Below are positions 27,917 through 37,573 of a DNA stretch of 64,000 bases, piece after piece. Positions within the stretch are counted from its first letter, which is position 1; every line of letters starts with the position of its first letter. The notes under the pieces were generated by a model. It searched no databases. It saw only the letters and a list, made by a program, of their open reading frames with translations, and had not been told where the DNA came from. This stretch comes from Streptomyces camelliae (GTDB lineage: Bacteria > Actinomycetota > Actinomycetes > Streptomycetales > Streptomycetaceae), in assembly GCF_027625935.1 (NCBI RefSeq), contig NZ_CP115300.1, positions 1,798,001 through 1,862,000 of the forward strand. Reading direction: 5' to 3'. Position numbers and translations under genes: made by a program.

Positions 27917-30301
27917 GTGTCCCGATCCAGACGCAGACGCGGCCGCATAGCCGCGCTCACCGCGATCCTGACCGCAGTCCCTGCCCTCTGGCTCGCCGCC
28001 CCCGCGGCCCAGGCCGCCCCCGCACCCCACACCCCGGCGGCCCGCCACTCGGCCGACACCGGTCCCGCCGTCCGGCACGACACCTCCCCCACCCTGCGCT
28101 CCATGGCTGCCCACGCTCACCACGGCCACCACGGCAAGAAGCAGCAGGACGACGACCCCGGCGAGGCGCGCCTGCCGCACCCGCCCGCGTCCCACATCCC
28201 CGACCCGGTCGTCCAGTCCAGCCCCGGCGGGCCGTCCGCCCCCTCGACGGGTACGAACTTCGAGGGCATCGGTGCCGGCAACTACTCGATCACCGGTGTC
28301 CCGCCGGACCCGAACGCCGCCGTCGGCTCCAGCCAGATCGTCGAGACCGTGAACACCGCCTACGCGGTGTACTCCAAGTCGGGTGCCACCGTCCTCGCCC
28401 CGACCGACACCAGCACCCTGTGGTCCGGCTTCGGCGGATCCTGTCAGTCCACCAACGACGGTGACGCGGTGGTCCGCTGGGACACCCTGGCCAGTCGCTG
28501 GGTGGTGACACAGTTCGCGAACGTGTCCTCGTCCTCCGGCCCCTACTACGAGTGCGTGGCCGTCTCCAGCAGTTCGGACGCGACGGGCAGCTACTACCGC
28601 TACTCGTTCCAGTACGCGAACTTCCCGGACTACCCGAAGCTGTCGGTGTGGCCGGACGCGTACTACGTCACCTACAACATGTTCACCGCCTCCGGCAGCT
28701 TCCTGAACGCCGAGGCGTGCGCCATGAACCGGTCGGCCATGCTCACCGGCGCGAGCGCCGCCCAGCAGTGCTTCACCACCTCGTCCTCCTACGGCGGCCT
28801 CCTCGGCGCGGACCTGGACGGCTCGACCGCTCCTCCGTCCGGGGAACCGGAGCTGATGGTGGGCCTGGGCACGACGAGTACGACGCTGGCGTACTGGAAG
28901 TTCCACGTCGACTGGACGACGACCTCCAACTCGACGTTCAGCGGCCCGTCGACGCTGACCGTGGCGTCGTACACCACCGCCTGCGGCAGCTCCGGCACCT
29001 GCATCCCGCAGACCGGGACCAGCCAGCAACTCGACTCGCTCTCCGACCGGCTGATGTTCCGCCTGGCCTACCGCAACTTCGGCGACCACGAGTCGCTCGT
29101 GGTCAATCACGCAGTGACAGCAGGCAGTTCCGTGGGCGTGCGCTGGTACGAGCTGCGCATGTCCGGCGGCAACCCGACCGTGTACCAGCAGGGGACGTAC
29201 GCCCCGGACTCCACCTACCGGTGGATGGGCTCGATCGCCGAGGACAAGGTGGGCAACATCGCCCTCGGCTATTCCCAGTCCTCCTCCTCGGTGCACCCGT
29301 CGATCCGCTACACCGGCCGACTGGCCGGGGACACGCTCGGCTCGATGACGCAGGGCGAGGTCACCGCGATCACCGGCGGCGGCTCCCAGACGACATACAG
29401 CCGGTGGGGCGACTACACCTCGATGTCCGTGGACCCGACGGACGACTGCACGTTCTGGTACACGAACGAGTACATCCCCTCCAACGGCAATTTCAACTGG
29501 CACACCCGGCTTGCCTCGTTCACCCTGCCTAACTGCGGCTCCACCGCGACCAACGACTTCTCCATCGGCGTCAGCCCGGCCTCGTCCACTGTCGCCGCCG
29601 GCTCGTCGGCGAGCACCACGGTCTCCACCGCGGTGACTTCGGGTTCGGCGCAGTCGGTGAGCCTGTCGGCATCCGGGCTGCCGAGCGGGGCGACCGCGAC
29701 CTTCAACCCGACCTCGGTGACCGCGGGCGGTTCATCGACGCTGACGGTGGCCACGTCGTCGTCGACTCCGGCAGGGACGTACAACATCACGGTCACCGGC
29801 ACCGGCGCCTCCGCCACCCACACCGCGACCTACACGCTGACCGTCACCTCCGGCAGCGGCGGCGGTGGTATCACCAACGGCGGCTTCGAGACTGGCAGTC
29901 TGTCCGGCTGGACCTCGGCCGGGACCACGTCCGTGGTCAGTTCCGGGGCGCACAGCGGCACCTACGCCGCCCGGGTCGGCAGCACGTCGCCGACCAACGG
30001 CGACTCCTCCATCGCCCAGACGTTCACGGCCCCGTCTGGGACCAGCAAGCTCGGCTTCTACTACAACGTGACCTGCCCGGACACGCTCACCTACGACTGG
30101 GCCACGGCCACGCTCAAGGACAACACCACCGGCACCACGACCACCGTTCTGGCCAAGACCTGTGTGTCCTCCTCCGGCTGGATCCAGAAGACCGCCTCGG
30201 TCACGGCCGGGCACAGCTACACGCTCACGCTCATCAGCCACGACGACAACTACACGGGTGACGCCACCTACACCCGCTACGACGACGTGACCCTGTCCTG
30301 A
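27917..30301 (+). CDS. Large secreted beta-propeller-like protein with Ig-like and C-terminal jelly-roll modules
   Basis: A 794-residue secreted protein. The GTG at 27917 follows GAAAGGA and begins a signal peptide (RRRRGRIAALTAILTAV ... AAQAAP). A His-rich, Pro-rich linker (about 50-110, AAHAHHGHHGKKQQDDD) precedes a beta-propeller-like domain (about 120-580; DPNAAVGSSQIVETVNTAY, VRWDTLASRWVV, DYPKLSVWPDAYYVTYNM). An Ig-like repeat follows (about 585-655, STVAAGSSASTTVST). The C-terminal 140 residues (NGGFETGSLSGWTS ... DDVTLS) are a CBM-like jelly roll that is repeated at the N-terminus of the next protein. No catalytic residues are recognised; an extracellular binding or hydrolytic role is inferred. 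Confidence 0.8.
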   Translation: MSRSRRRRGRIAALTAILTAVPALWLAAPAAQAAPAPHTPAARHSADTGPAVRHDTSPTLRSMAAHAHHGHHGKKQQDDDPGEARLPHPPASHIPDPVVQSSPGGPSAPSTGTNFEGIGAGNYSITGVPPDPNAAVGSSQIVETVNTAYAVYSKSGATVLAPTDTSTLWSGFGGSCQSTNDGDAVVRWDTLASRWVVTQFANVSSSSGPYYECVAVSSSSDATGSYYRYSFQYANFPDYPKLSVWPDAYYVTYNMFTASGSFLNAEACAMNRSAMLTGASAAQQCFTTSSSYGGLLGADLDGSTAPPSGEPELMVGLGTTSTTLAYWKFHVDWTTTSNSTFSGPSTLTVASYTTACGSSGTCIPQTGTSQQLDSLSDRLMFRLAYRNFGDHESLVVNHAVTAGSSVGVRWYELRMSGGNPTVYQQGTYAPDSTYRWMGSIAEDKVGNIALGYSQSSSSVHPSIRYTGRLAGDTLGSMTQGEVTAITGGGSQTTYSRWGDYTSMSVDPTDDCTFWYTNEYIPSNGNFNWHTRLASFTLPNCGSTATNDFSIGVSPASSTVAAGSSASTTVSTAVTSGSAQSVSLSASGLPSGATATFNPTSVTAGGSSTLTVATSSSTPAGTYNITVTGTGASATHTATYTLTVTSGSGGGGITNGGFETGSLSGWTSAGTTSVVSSGAHSGTYAARVGSTSPTNGDSSIAQTFTAPSGTSKLGFYYNVTCPDTLTYDWATATLKDNTTGTTTTVLAKTCVSSSGWIQKTASVTAGHSYTLTLISHDDNYTGDATYTRYDDVTLS

Positions 30302-30342
30302 CCGGCGTCGGGCCAGAGATCGGTTCCTGAAACGTCGTGCCC

Positions 30343-30379
30343 GGGGCGGACCAGCGGACCTGCGCCGGTGGTCCGCCCC
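30343..30379 (+). terminator. Terminator between the two secreted-protein genes
   Basis: GGGGCGGACCA (30343-30353) and its perfect complement TGGTCCGCCCC (30369-30379) form an 11 bp stem with a 15-base loop, 40 bp after the stop of the first gene and 58 bp before the start of the second. It would separate or attenuate transcription between them. Confidence 0.8.
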
Positions 30380-30436
30380 ACCTCGAACGCCCTCGCTTGA
30401 GGGCACACCCCCCCATCGACGACAAGGGGTCTCCTC

Positions 30437-32341
30437 ATGTCGCGCACTGCTGTCCGTAGATCCGTGGCGACCGCCACCACCGCCCTGCTCTCTTTAGGCG
30501 GCCTCCTTCTCGCATCTCACCCGGCCCTGGCCGACGTCTCCAACGGCGGCTTCGAATCCGGCAGCCTGACCGGCTGGACCTCCGCCGGGACCACGTCCGT
30601 GGTCGGCTCCGGCGCCCACACCGGTACGTACGCCGCCCGCGTCGGCGGCACCTCACCCACCAACGGCGACTCCTCGATCGCCCAGACCTTCACCGCGCCG
30701 ACCGGCGCCACCCAGCTGTCGTTCTGGTACAACGTCACCTGCCCCGACACCGTCACGTACGACTGGGCCACCGCCACCCTGACCGACACCACGACCGGCA
30801 CCACAACCACCGCGCTGGCCAAGACGTGCACCAACGGTCAGGGCTGGAAGCAGGTCACGTCGTCCGTGACCGCCGGCCACAGCTACACCCTCAAGCTCGT
30901 CAGCCACGACGACAACTACGCGGGCGACGCCACCTACACCCTCTACGACGACGTCGCCTTCACCACCGCCACCCCGCCGCCCGGACTGACCCAGGTCAGC
31001 ACGGATCCGTTCACCAACTCCTCCAGTCAGCACGCCACCGAGCTGGAGCCCGACACCTTCGCGTACGGCAACACGATCGTCGCCTCCTCCCAGGTCGGCC
31101 GGTTCACCGACGGCGGCTCCTCCGACATCGGCTGGAACACCTCCACCGACGGCGGCACCACCTGGCAGCACGGCATGCTCCCCGGCATCACCACCTACCA
31201 GGGCGGCACCTGGGCCCGCGTCTCCGACCCGGCCGTCGCCTACGACGCCAAGCACGGCACCTGGATGGTCGCCGGACTGGTCATCGACTCGAACGTCAAC
31301 GGCGCCGGCGTCAGCGTCAGCCGCTCCACGAACGGCACGAACTGGCTCAACCCGGTGATCGCGGTCGGCAACGACGGCCAGGGCTACGACAAGGAGTGGA
31401 TCGTCTGCGACAACTCCGCCACCAGCCCGTACTACGGCACCTGCTACGTCGAGGTGGACGTCACGTCCTCGGGCAACGCGGTGGTGATGAGCCGCTCCAC
31501 CGACGGCGGCGCGACCTGGTCGGCTCCGGTGGCCCCGTCCGGAGGACCGAGCGGCCTGGGTGGCCAGCCTCTCGTACAGCCGAACGGCACAGTCGTGGTC
31601 CCCTACTCCGCCAACGGGTCCTCGATCCGCGCCTTCAACTCGACCAACGGTGGCGCCGGCTGGTCCTCCAGCACGCTGATCGCCAACGTCTCCAGCCACG
31701 GCGTGGCCGGCAACCTGCGTGACGGTGAGGGCCTGCCCTCCGCCGAGATCGACGGATCCGGCAAGATCTACGTCGCCTGGCAGGACTGCCGCTTCCGCTC
31801 CGGCTGCCCGGCCAACGACATCGTCTACGCCACCTCCACCAACGGCACCAGCTGGTCATCGGTGACCCGGGTCCCCATCGACGCCACCACCAGCGGCGTC
31901 GACCACTTCATCCCCGGCATCGGCATCGACCCCGCCACCTCCGGCACGACGGCGAAGATCGGCCTCTACTACTACTTCTACCCGAACGCCAACTGCACCA
32001 CGTCCACGTGCCAGCTGGAGGTCGGCTACATCTCCTCCGCCAACGGCGGCAGCACCTGGAGCGCCCCAGCCACGGTCGCCGGCCCCATGTCCCTGTCCCA
32101 GATCGCCGACTCCACCCAGGGCAGCATGGTCGGCGACTACATCTCCACCTCCGTCGTCAGCGGCAAGGCGGTCTCCGTCTTCGCCGTCGGCAAGGCCCCG
32201 GCCAACGGGCAAGCCTTCGACGAGGCCCTCTACACCGCCGGCCCGCTCACCGTCAGCGGCGGCAGCGCACGCTCCACGACCCACGGCGCGGTGACCGTCT
32301 CCTCACCGCGCATCACCGGGACGCTGCCGATCCGGCACTGA
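30437..32341 (+). CDS. Secreted sialidase-like Asp-box protein with N-terminal jelly-roll module
   Basis: A 634-residue secreted protein. The signal peptide (about residues 1-33, ending SHPALADV) is followed by a jelly-roll module (about 35-175, NGGFESGSLTGWTS ... DDVAF) nearly identical to the C-terminus of the preceding protein. Residues about 180-610 form a BNR/sialidase-type propeller with at least six Asp boxes, for example STDGGTTWQ, STNGTNW, STDGGATWS, STNGGAGW and SANGGSTWS. Exo-sialidase activity is possible, but the catalytic arginines and tyrosine cannot be assigned by eye. The ATG follows AAGGGG. Confidence 0.82.
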   Translation: MSRTAVRRSVATATTALLSLGGLLLASHPALADVSNGGFESGSLTGWTSAGTTSVVGSGAHTGTYAARVGGTSPTNGDSSIAQTFTAPTGATQLSFWYNVTCPDTVTYDWATATLTDTTTGTTTTALAKTCTNGQGWKQVTSSVTAGHSYTLKLVSHDDNYAGDATYTLYDDVAFTTATPPPGLTQVSTDPFTNSSSQHATELEPDTFAYGNTIVASSQVGRFTDGGSSDIGWNTSTDGGTTWQHGMLPGITTYQGGTWARVSDPAVAYDAKHGTWMVAGLVIDSNVNGAGVSVSRSTNGTNWLNPVIAVGNDGQGYDKEWIVCDNSATSPYYGTCYVEVDVTSSGNAVVMSRSTDGGATWSAPVAPSGGPSGLGGQPLVQPNGTVVVPYSANGSSIRAFNSTNGGAGWSSSTLIANVSSHGVAGNLRDGEGLPSAEIDGSGKIYVAWQDCRFRSGCPANDIVYATSTNGTSWSSVTRVPIDATTSGVDHFIPGIGIDPATSGTTAKIGLYYYFYPNANCTTSTCQLEVGYISSANGGSTWSAPATVAGPMSLSQIADSTQGSMVGDYISTSVVSGKAVSVFAVGKAPANGQAFDEALYTAGPLTVSGGSARSTTHGAVTVSSPRITGTLPIRH

Positions 32342-32356
32342 CCTGGGAAAGCACAC

Positions 32357-32388
32357 GGTGCGCTCCGGCGGGGACGCCGGGGCGCACC
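32357..32388 (+). terminator. Terminator of the sialidase-like gene
   Basis: GGTGCGCTCCGGCG and CGCCGGGGCGCACC pair as a 14 bp stem with one G-T pair and a 4-base loop, starting 16 bp after the stop and followed by TTTGT. Confidence 0.85.
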
Positions 32389-32466
32389 TTTGTATAAGGG
32401 GGCGCACAGGAACCGGCCGTCGGGCCAGGACGTCACAGTGGCGTGCCGCGACGTGAGGAGGCAGGT

Positions 32467-33075
32467 GTGGCGCTGGAGCAGCAAAGACGCAGGCCGGGGC
32501 TCGAGGGGCCCTGGTTCGGGGCCGCCGTGGTTGCGGTGGCCTGCCTTCTGACCGCCTGCGGAAGCAGTGGCAGCAGCTCACACTCCGACGCCACGCCACC
32601 GCGCCCTTCCGCCGACCCGCACGCCACAACGCCGTCGGCAAGCAGTACGGGGGCGGCAGATCATCCAGTCTCGCCCTCCACGTCGCCATCGGCCACAGCA
32701 CCTCCCGGGACACCGTCGTCGCCCCCGAGGGGCACCGCCACGCCCCCTGCTGCGGCCTCCACGTCGTCGGGCTGCCTGGCAGGCTCCGCCACGATCACCC
32801 ACGGCGCCGGGGACGCCGCCGCCCGTAGCCTGTGTGTGCGCTCCGGCACGACGGTGACCGTCGTCCTGGAGCCCCGCGCCCAAGGCTCCTGGCCGCAGCC
32901 GCGCAGTAGCAATCCGATGCTGGCGCTGGTGACCTCCGCCGTCACCGACGGCAAGGGGGTCACCCGGGTCACGGTGCGTGCCGCGCGCATCGGATCGGCG
33001 TCCGTGACCTGGGGTCCCGAGGGCGCGCCGCTCTTCACGCTTCGGCTGAGTGTGGCGGCGTATCCGGTGCAGTGA
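32467..33075 (+). CDS. Lipoprotein with chagasin-like domain, second copy
   Basis: A 202-residue predicted lipoprotein. The GTG at 32467 follows GAGGAGGC. The signal sequence ends in the lipobox LLTACGSSG. A long Ser/Thr/Pro linker (about 40-100) leads to a beta-sandwich domain (about 105-202) with VRSGTTVTVVLEPRAQGSW, SSNPMLALV, TVRAARIGSASVTWG and FTLRLSVAAY. This is the same layout as the protein at 27085-27588, with Trp in place of the YGW triplet. It lies after the sialidase-like gene and is convergent with the next secreted protein. Function unknown; see the three-member family finding. Confidence 0.75.
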   Translation: MALEQQRRRPGLEGPWFGAAVVAVACLLTACGSSGSSSHSDATPPRPSADPHATTPSASSTGAADHPVSPSTSPSATAPPGTPSSPPRGTATPPAAASTSSGCLAGSATITHGAGDAAARSLCVRSGTTVTVVLEPRAQGSWPQPRSSNPMLALVTSAVTDGKGVTRVTVRAARIGSASVTWGPEGAPLFTLRLSVAAYPVQ

Positions 33076-33087
33076 ACGTGAACGCCG

Positions 33088-33125
33088 GACGGCCGATACC
33101 CCTGGTTCGGGGGCACCGGCCGTCG
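33088..33125. terminator. Bidirectional terminator between convergent secreted-protein genes
   Basis: GACGGCCG at 33088 pairs with CGGCCGTC ending at about 33125, with inner CCCC/GGGG pairing, between the stops of the lipoprotein (33075) and the large propeller protein (33153). Confidence 0.75.
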
Positions 33126-33152
33126 TCGTGCTACACAGCGCACGGGTGGTGA

Positions 33153-35828
33153 TCAGTCCTTACGGCCCTTGAGGCGCTGTACGTCGAAGGACCAGATGCC
33201 GCGTCCGTGCGTGGCGGCGTACAGCTTGCCGTCGAGGCCGAGGCGCAGCTGCATCACGGCCGTGGTGGGCAGGTCGTGCCCCAGGACCAGCCACTTCGTG
33301 GCACCGGCGGGGCGGTAGAAGGTGGCCAGGTCGGTGCCGAGGGCGAGGCCGCCGTTCGGGAGGAGCTTGACCGAGTCGGCGGGGACGTCGGGCAGGTTGG
33401 CCGAGATGTCCGTCCAGCTCGCGCCGCCGTCCTTCGACTCGAAGACATGGCCCACGCCCGCGCCCGGGCCCTCGGTCCACCTGCGGGAGAAGCCGTTGAC
33501 CGCCACGTACACGTGCTGGGCGTCGGCCGGGTCGATCTCGAAGCCGGAGACGTAGCGGTTGGGGATGGTGCCGTCGACCGGGAGGTTGAGCTGGTGCCAG
33601 CCGGTGCCGTCGGCGTTGCCGACCGCGATGCCCCGGGTGAAGCCCTGGTTGTTGCAGGGGCCGCACCAGCCGACGTACACCGTGCCGCCGGAGGACGCCA
33701 CGGCCGTGGCCACGTGGCCCTCGCCGAGGTCGTAGGCGTTCGTCCACTCCTTGCCGGAGCGGATCGCGAAGCCCTTGGTGTTCACCCACACGTGCCGGCC
33801 GCCCGCGATCCAGGTGTTGGTGTCCTGGGCGTCGGCGGCGATGGGCGCGATGAAGCGGGCGCCCGCACCGCCCTGGTCCTTGTCCGGCGGGGCGACCTCG
33901 TACTCGGTGGCCTTGGACGGGTCCGTCGACCAGGAACCGTCGTTCACGCCGCAGTTCTGCGTGACCCACATGTCGAGGTAGACGTACTCGGCGGCGATGT
34001 TGCAGCCGTTGGCGGGGTCGGCGATGGTGTCGCCGCCGTCACCGCCGAAGTTCGAGCCCATGACCTTGTCGTGGCCGCGCAGGATCGACTGGCCGTTGTC
34101 CTGCAGGCCGCCGGTGACGGAGACGCCGCCGTTGGTGAGGTCCTTGCCGACGCCCACCGAGTAGTACTGAAGGGTGTCGAGGGTGCCGTCGCTCAGGGAC
34201 TGCCAGTCCTTTGCGTGACCGCCGGAGTCGACGGCGCCGTTGAGCGGGCGGCGGTAGATGCCGCCGTCGTTGCCCACGTACGCCCAGGTCTTGCCCTTGT
34301 AGCTGCCGATCGCGACCGCGTGCTGGTCGGAGTGGGTCGTGGGCGAGCAATCGCCGGTCTGCTTCGCCGGGTCGATGCTCCAGCAGGGGAAGGGGAAGTT
34401 CCAGTACGGACCGGGCACCGTCCAGCTCTGGCCGCCGTTCTTGGTCTCGAAGACCTCTTCCAGGCCGAGGTAGACGTGGTCGGCGTTGGCCGGGTCGACC
34501 TGGAGGAACTGGTTGTACCAGGACTGGATGCCGGGCATGTAGCCCGCGCCCTGCAGGGCGGAGCCGGACGCCTTCAGCTTGGTGTAGTCGGCGATCTGCG
34601 TCCACGGCCCGAACGGCGAGCCGTTCTTCGACACGTACACGCCCTTGAGCCCGCTGTCCGGGTTGGCGGCCATCTGCGCCGGAGACTGGTCGATGGCGTA
34701 CAGCCGCGAGCCGTCGGCAGCGGCGGCGAACGTCATGTTGCCGACGTCGGCGCTGCTGGTCGGCAGGTCACCGAGGCCGCTGACCGGCTTCCAGCTGCCG
34801 TCGTCCTGCTTGGCGTAGATCCCGTTGTAGGTGTCGCCGCCGCGCCAGCCCACAGCGAGAAGGACCTTGTTGGGGTCCTTGGGGTCTACGGCGATGTCGT
34901 TGGCGATGTTCTTGTACGGCGCGCTCGGGTCGTCCGCCTTCGAACCGCCCGGCAGATAGTCCGGGTTGGGCGCGAACTCGTGCTTCCAGGGGCCGGACAG
35001 GGTGGTCGTGGAGTGCGACCACACGCCGGTGCTGGTGGCCGCCCACACCGTGGTGCCGGCGAAGCGCAGGGCGTGGATGACGGTGGACTCCAGCTCGGCG
35101 CCGCCCACGCGGTCGCCGGGCTGGAACTGTCCGTGGCGCGGGTCTTTGAGGACGTACACGCCGGTGCCAACGAAGGACGTCGCGCCGGTGTTGGACTCGC
35201 CGGTGGCGTACCAGAGCCGGTTCTGCCCGTCCAGCGAGAGGGTGCCGGTGGACAGGGACGGCAGCTTGTCGGAGATCGGCTTCCAGTGTCCGCCGCCCGT
35301 GGTGGAGCGGAAGACGCCGCCGTTGGCGCCGCCCGCGTACACATCACCCTGGTCGTCCGCGGCGATCCCGGTGATCCGACCGGTCACGTCGCCCGCGCCA
35401 CCGCTGGAGTTGGAGTTCACATCGCGGTAGCGGGGGTCGTCGGAGTTGTACGCCTTCTTGGTGACGTGGTCCCAGTCGCCCCTCGTGTGCCTCATCGACT
35501 GCAGCTGCTGCCAAGCCGCCCCGTAGGCGCCGGGCGCGACCACGCCGGGTGCGGTGCGGGCCTCGGTGAACTGGGCCGTCGCCTCGGCGGAGTTCTCCGC
35601 CTCGTCGGCCCCGTCGTCATCGCCGCCCTCTGCGGCGAACGCGGACATGCCGTGGCCCGTGTGCACCGCCTTGATGTGCTCCCGGCCCATGGCGGCCTGG
35701 TGGCGCGCCTGCCAGGGGCGGGGTCTTGCGTTGTTCGACGCCGCGAAAGACTGGGTGCTTACCAGTCCGAACGCGGCCGCTACGACGGTGCAGGTTATGA
35801 ACCGTCGTTGGTGCTTCGGGGGCAACAT
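33153..35828 (-). CDS. Secreted Vps10/BNR-type beta-propeller protein
   Basis: An 891-residue secreted protein. The ATG at 35828 follows GGAGGAGAGG. The signal peptide is about residues 1-29 (KHQRRFITCTVVAAAFGLVS ... SFAAS). An acidic stretch (EGGDDDGADEAEN) precedes two-propeller-like repeats with Asp boxes such as STTGGGHWK, KNGGQSW and SKDGGASWTD, and phrases such as IAVDPKDPNKVLLAVGW and VYVGWCGPCNNQG. The layout resembles xyloglucanase- or sortilin-like exo-propeller proteins annotated as glycosyl hydrolases; catalytic aspartates could not be pinned down. It has its own promoter region (35829-35998) and is separate from the gene upstream. Confidence 0.8.
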   Translation of the reverse strand: MLPPKHQRRFITCTVVAAAFGLVSTQSFAASNNARPRPWQARHQAAMGREHIKAVHTGHGMSAFAAEGGDDDGADEAENSAEATAQFTEARTAPGVVAPGAYGAAWQQLQSMRHTRGDWDHVTKKAYNSDDPRYRDVNSNSSGGAGDVTGRITGIAADDQGDVYAGGANGGVFRSTTGGGHWKPISDKLPSLSTGTLSLDGQNRLWYATGESNTGATSFVGTGVYVLKDPRHGQFQPGDRVGGAELESTVIHALRFAGTTVWAATSTGVWSHSTTTLSGPWKHEFAPNPDYLPGGSKADDPSAPYKNIANDIAVDPKDPNKVLLAVGWRGGDTYNGIYAKQDDGSWKPVSGLGDLPTSSADVGNMTFAAAADGSRLYAIDQSPAQMAANPDSGLKGVYVSKNGSPFGPWTQIADYTKLKASGSALQGAGYMPGIQSWYNQFLQVDPANADHVYLGLEEVFETKNGGQSWTVPGPYWNFPFPCWSIDPAKQTGDCSPTTHSDQHAVAIGSYKGKTWAYVGNDGGIYRRPLNGAVDSGGHAKDWQSLSDGTLDTLQYYSVGVGKDLTNGGVSVTGGLQDNGQSILRGHDKVMGSNFGGDGGDTIADPANGCNIAAEYVYLDMWVTQNCGVNDGSWSTDPSKATEYEVAPPDKDQGGAGARFIAPIAADAQDTNTWIAGGRHVWVNTKGFAIRSGKEWTNAYDLGEGHVATAVASSGGTVYVGWCGPCNNQGFTRGIAVGNADGTGWHQLNLPVDGTIPNRYVSGFEIDPADAQHVYVAVNGFSRRWTEGPGAGVGHVFESKDGGASWTDISANLPDVPADSVKLLPNGGLALGTDLATFYRPAGATKWLVLGHDLPTTAVMQLRLGLDGKLYAATHGRGIWSFDVQRLKGRKD

Positions 35829-35998
35829 GCCCTCTCCTCCCTGCGCCGGGAGCATGGGGGTGTCCCGACGCAGAGGGGATCTTGGCGTGACCACAACAGT
35901 CACACAAAGGGCTCACAGGAAAAATGGTGGGTTGTTTACCTTGCGCCTCACATGAACCCGAAGTTGCGCTAGCCGTATCCCTCTAGGAGGGGCTTCGA

Positions 35999-37573
35999 TC
36001 ACCGGACGATCCGGTGCGGCCGGGCTCCCAGGTGCTTCGCCACTCCCGGCGCAGCCGTAGCCGTGGCCGCAGCAAAGGGACCGTAGTCCCTGCCGGTGTG
36101 GAACAGCCCGCTGTAGGCGTCCGTGGAGTTCTGCGGCGCGTTGTCAGTGGTCTCCACGAACAGGGGCCGAACGGCGAAGCGGCCGTCAGTAGCGAGGCCC
36201 TCGTAGTCGCCGAGGAAGTGGCCCCGGGCGTAAGGGGCCTGGAGCCAGTCGAAGACGCGGGAGATGCGATGCTCGGTAGCGCGGTTCTCGGCTCCGCGCG
36301 GGAAGGTGAGCAGCCAGGCGGCGGTGGGCAGGGTGGTGGTGTTCCCGGCGGTGAGGTAGCGCAGGTCGTAGTAGGTGAGCGCGACCGTGCCGCGGGCGTC
36401 CACGCTGATGGAGGGCGTGAAGGCGGGCGCGGAAGCGACCCGGTTGACCCTCGTCGACGCCGACCAGGTCCGGCCACCGTCGGTGGAGTGTGTCAGTTCC
36501 ACGGAGTTGTAGGCGCCGCCGCTGAAGTCCGAGCCCTCGTAGGCGACATACAACTCCCCTGTGTGCGGATCGATGGCGACGTTCGGCAGGTCGCCACCCG
36601 CGCGCAGGGACTTGGTCGCGTCCGTGGGGGCATTGGGATCGACTTCGGGTACGGACGTGTCCTTGGCAATGGTGACCGGCTTGCTCCACGTGCGGCCCTG
36701 GTCGGTCGACTTGACCACGGCGAAGTGCAGGTCGGTGGGCGTGAACGTGCCGGTGCTGTAGTCGATGTCGTACGTCTGCCAGTCGAAGACGTCGTAGAGG
36801 GTGTCGGTGCGCGGGTCGACGACGATGACGTTTCCGATGGTCTGCGAGTGCGGAACGACCGAGGTGTCCACGAACGGGCGCGCCTTGGACCAGTGCCGGC
36901 CGCCGTCGCGGGTGGTGGAGATGTAGGCGGGCCCGTCGTAGACCTTGGCGGAGTCGTCCTCGTCGATGCGGTCCCAGACCTGGTAGGCGACGCCGGGGTG
37001 AACGGGGTCGGCGGTGACCGCGTTCTTGTCGTCCGTGAACTCGGCCTGTGTGTCGTCGATCAACGGGACCGTGTGGGTCCAGGTGCGTCCCCCGTCGTAC
37101 GACGTCGAGGCGGCCACCCCGTTGCGCGCGTCGGTGGCGTCGAACACCAGCCCGCTGGCGTAGACGGTGCCGTCAGGTCCGATGCTCACCCAGCCATCAG
37201 AGGCTCGCTGATAGCTGAGGCCGCCCGGCGCGCAGTGCGAGAACGGCAGCGGGGTCTCGGTGAAATGCCGCCCGTCGTGCGTGTACGTGGCGGTCAGGCC
37301 CCGGGCTCCGCCGTTGGACCAGCGGTCCTGCTGGAAGATCCCGACCGCGTTGCGCGGATCTCGCGGGGAGGCGGTAACGTACGGCTCGTCCTCGGCGGAC
37401 AGGTAGTTGGTGCCGGTCCCGTCGCCGCTGATGTCGCAGGCGGCGTAAGGGGCAGTGGGTGAGACCAGATGGACTGGCTGGCGGCCACCCGAGGCCGCAG
37501 AACTGCCCACTGCGGCGACGAGCAGAAACGCAGCAGCGGTGGCTACGAAAGACGCTCTTGTACGTGTGCGCAT
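35999..37573 (-). CDS. Secreted sialidase-like Asp-box protein
   Basis: A 524-residue secreted protein with a signal peptide (MRTRTRASFVATAAAFLLVA ... GSSAASGG). Four clear Asp boxes (SYDGGRTWTH, TRDGGRHWSK, STDQGRTWSK, STDGGRTWSA) give a six-bladed-propeller look. The ATG at 37573 is preferred over a start 27 codons upstream, since it opens the signal peptide directly. It lies in the secreted-protein island but has a different organisation from the 30437 gene (no jelly-roll module). Activity is unknown; exo-sialidase-like enzymes and inactive carbohydrate binders share this fold. Confidence 0.82.
   Translation of the reverse strand: MRTRTRASFVATAAAFLLVAAVGSSAASGGRQPVHLVSPTAPYAACDISGDGTGTNYLSAEDEPYVTASPRDPRNAVGIFQQDRWSNGGARGLTATYTHDGRHFTETPLPFSHCAPGGLSYQRASDGWVSIGPDGTVYASGLVFDATDARNGVAASTSYDGGRTWTHTVPLIDDTQAEFTDDKNAVTADPVHPGVAYQVWDRIDEDDSAKVYDGPAYISTTRDGGRHWSKARPFVDTSVVPHSQTIGNVIVVDPRTDTLYDVFDWQTYDIDYSTGTFTPTDLHFAVVKSTDQGRTWSKPVTIAKDTSVPEVDPNAPTDATKSLRAGGDLPNVAIDPHTGELYVAYEGSDFSGGAYNSVELTHSTDGGRTWSASTRVNRVASAPAFTPSISVDARGTVALTYYDLRYLTAGNTTTLPTAAWLLTFPRGAENRATEHRISRVFDWLQAPYARGHFLGDYEGLATDGRFAVRPLFVETTDNAPQNSTDAYSGLFHTGRDYGPFAAATATAAPGVAKHLGARPHRIVR

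Noticed and set aside
33207..35972. A 921-codon plus-strand open frame
   Set aside because: It lies antisense to the secreted propeller gene at 33153-35828. Its translation is Gly/Val/Arg/Asp-rich low complexity without motifs, a known effect of high GC at codon position 3.
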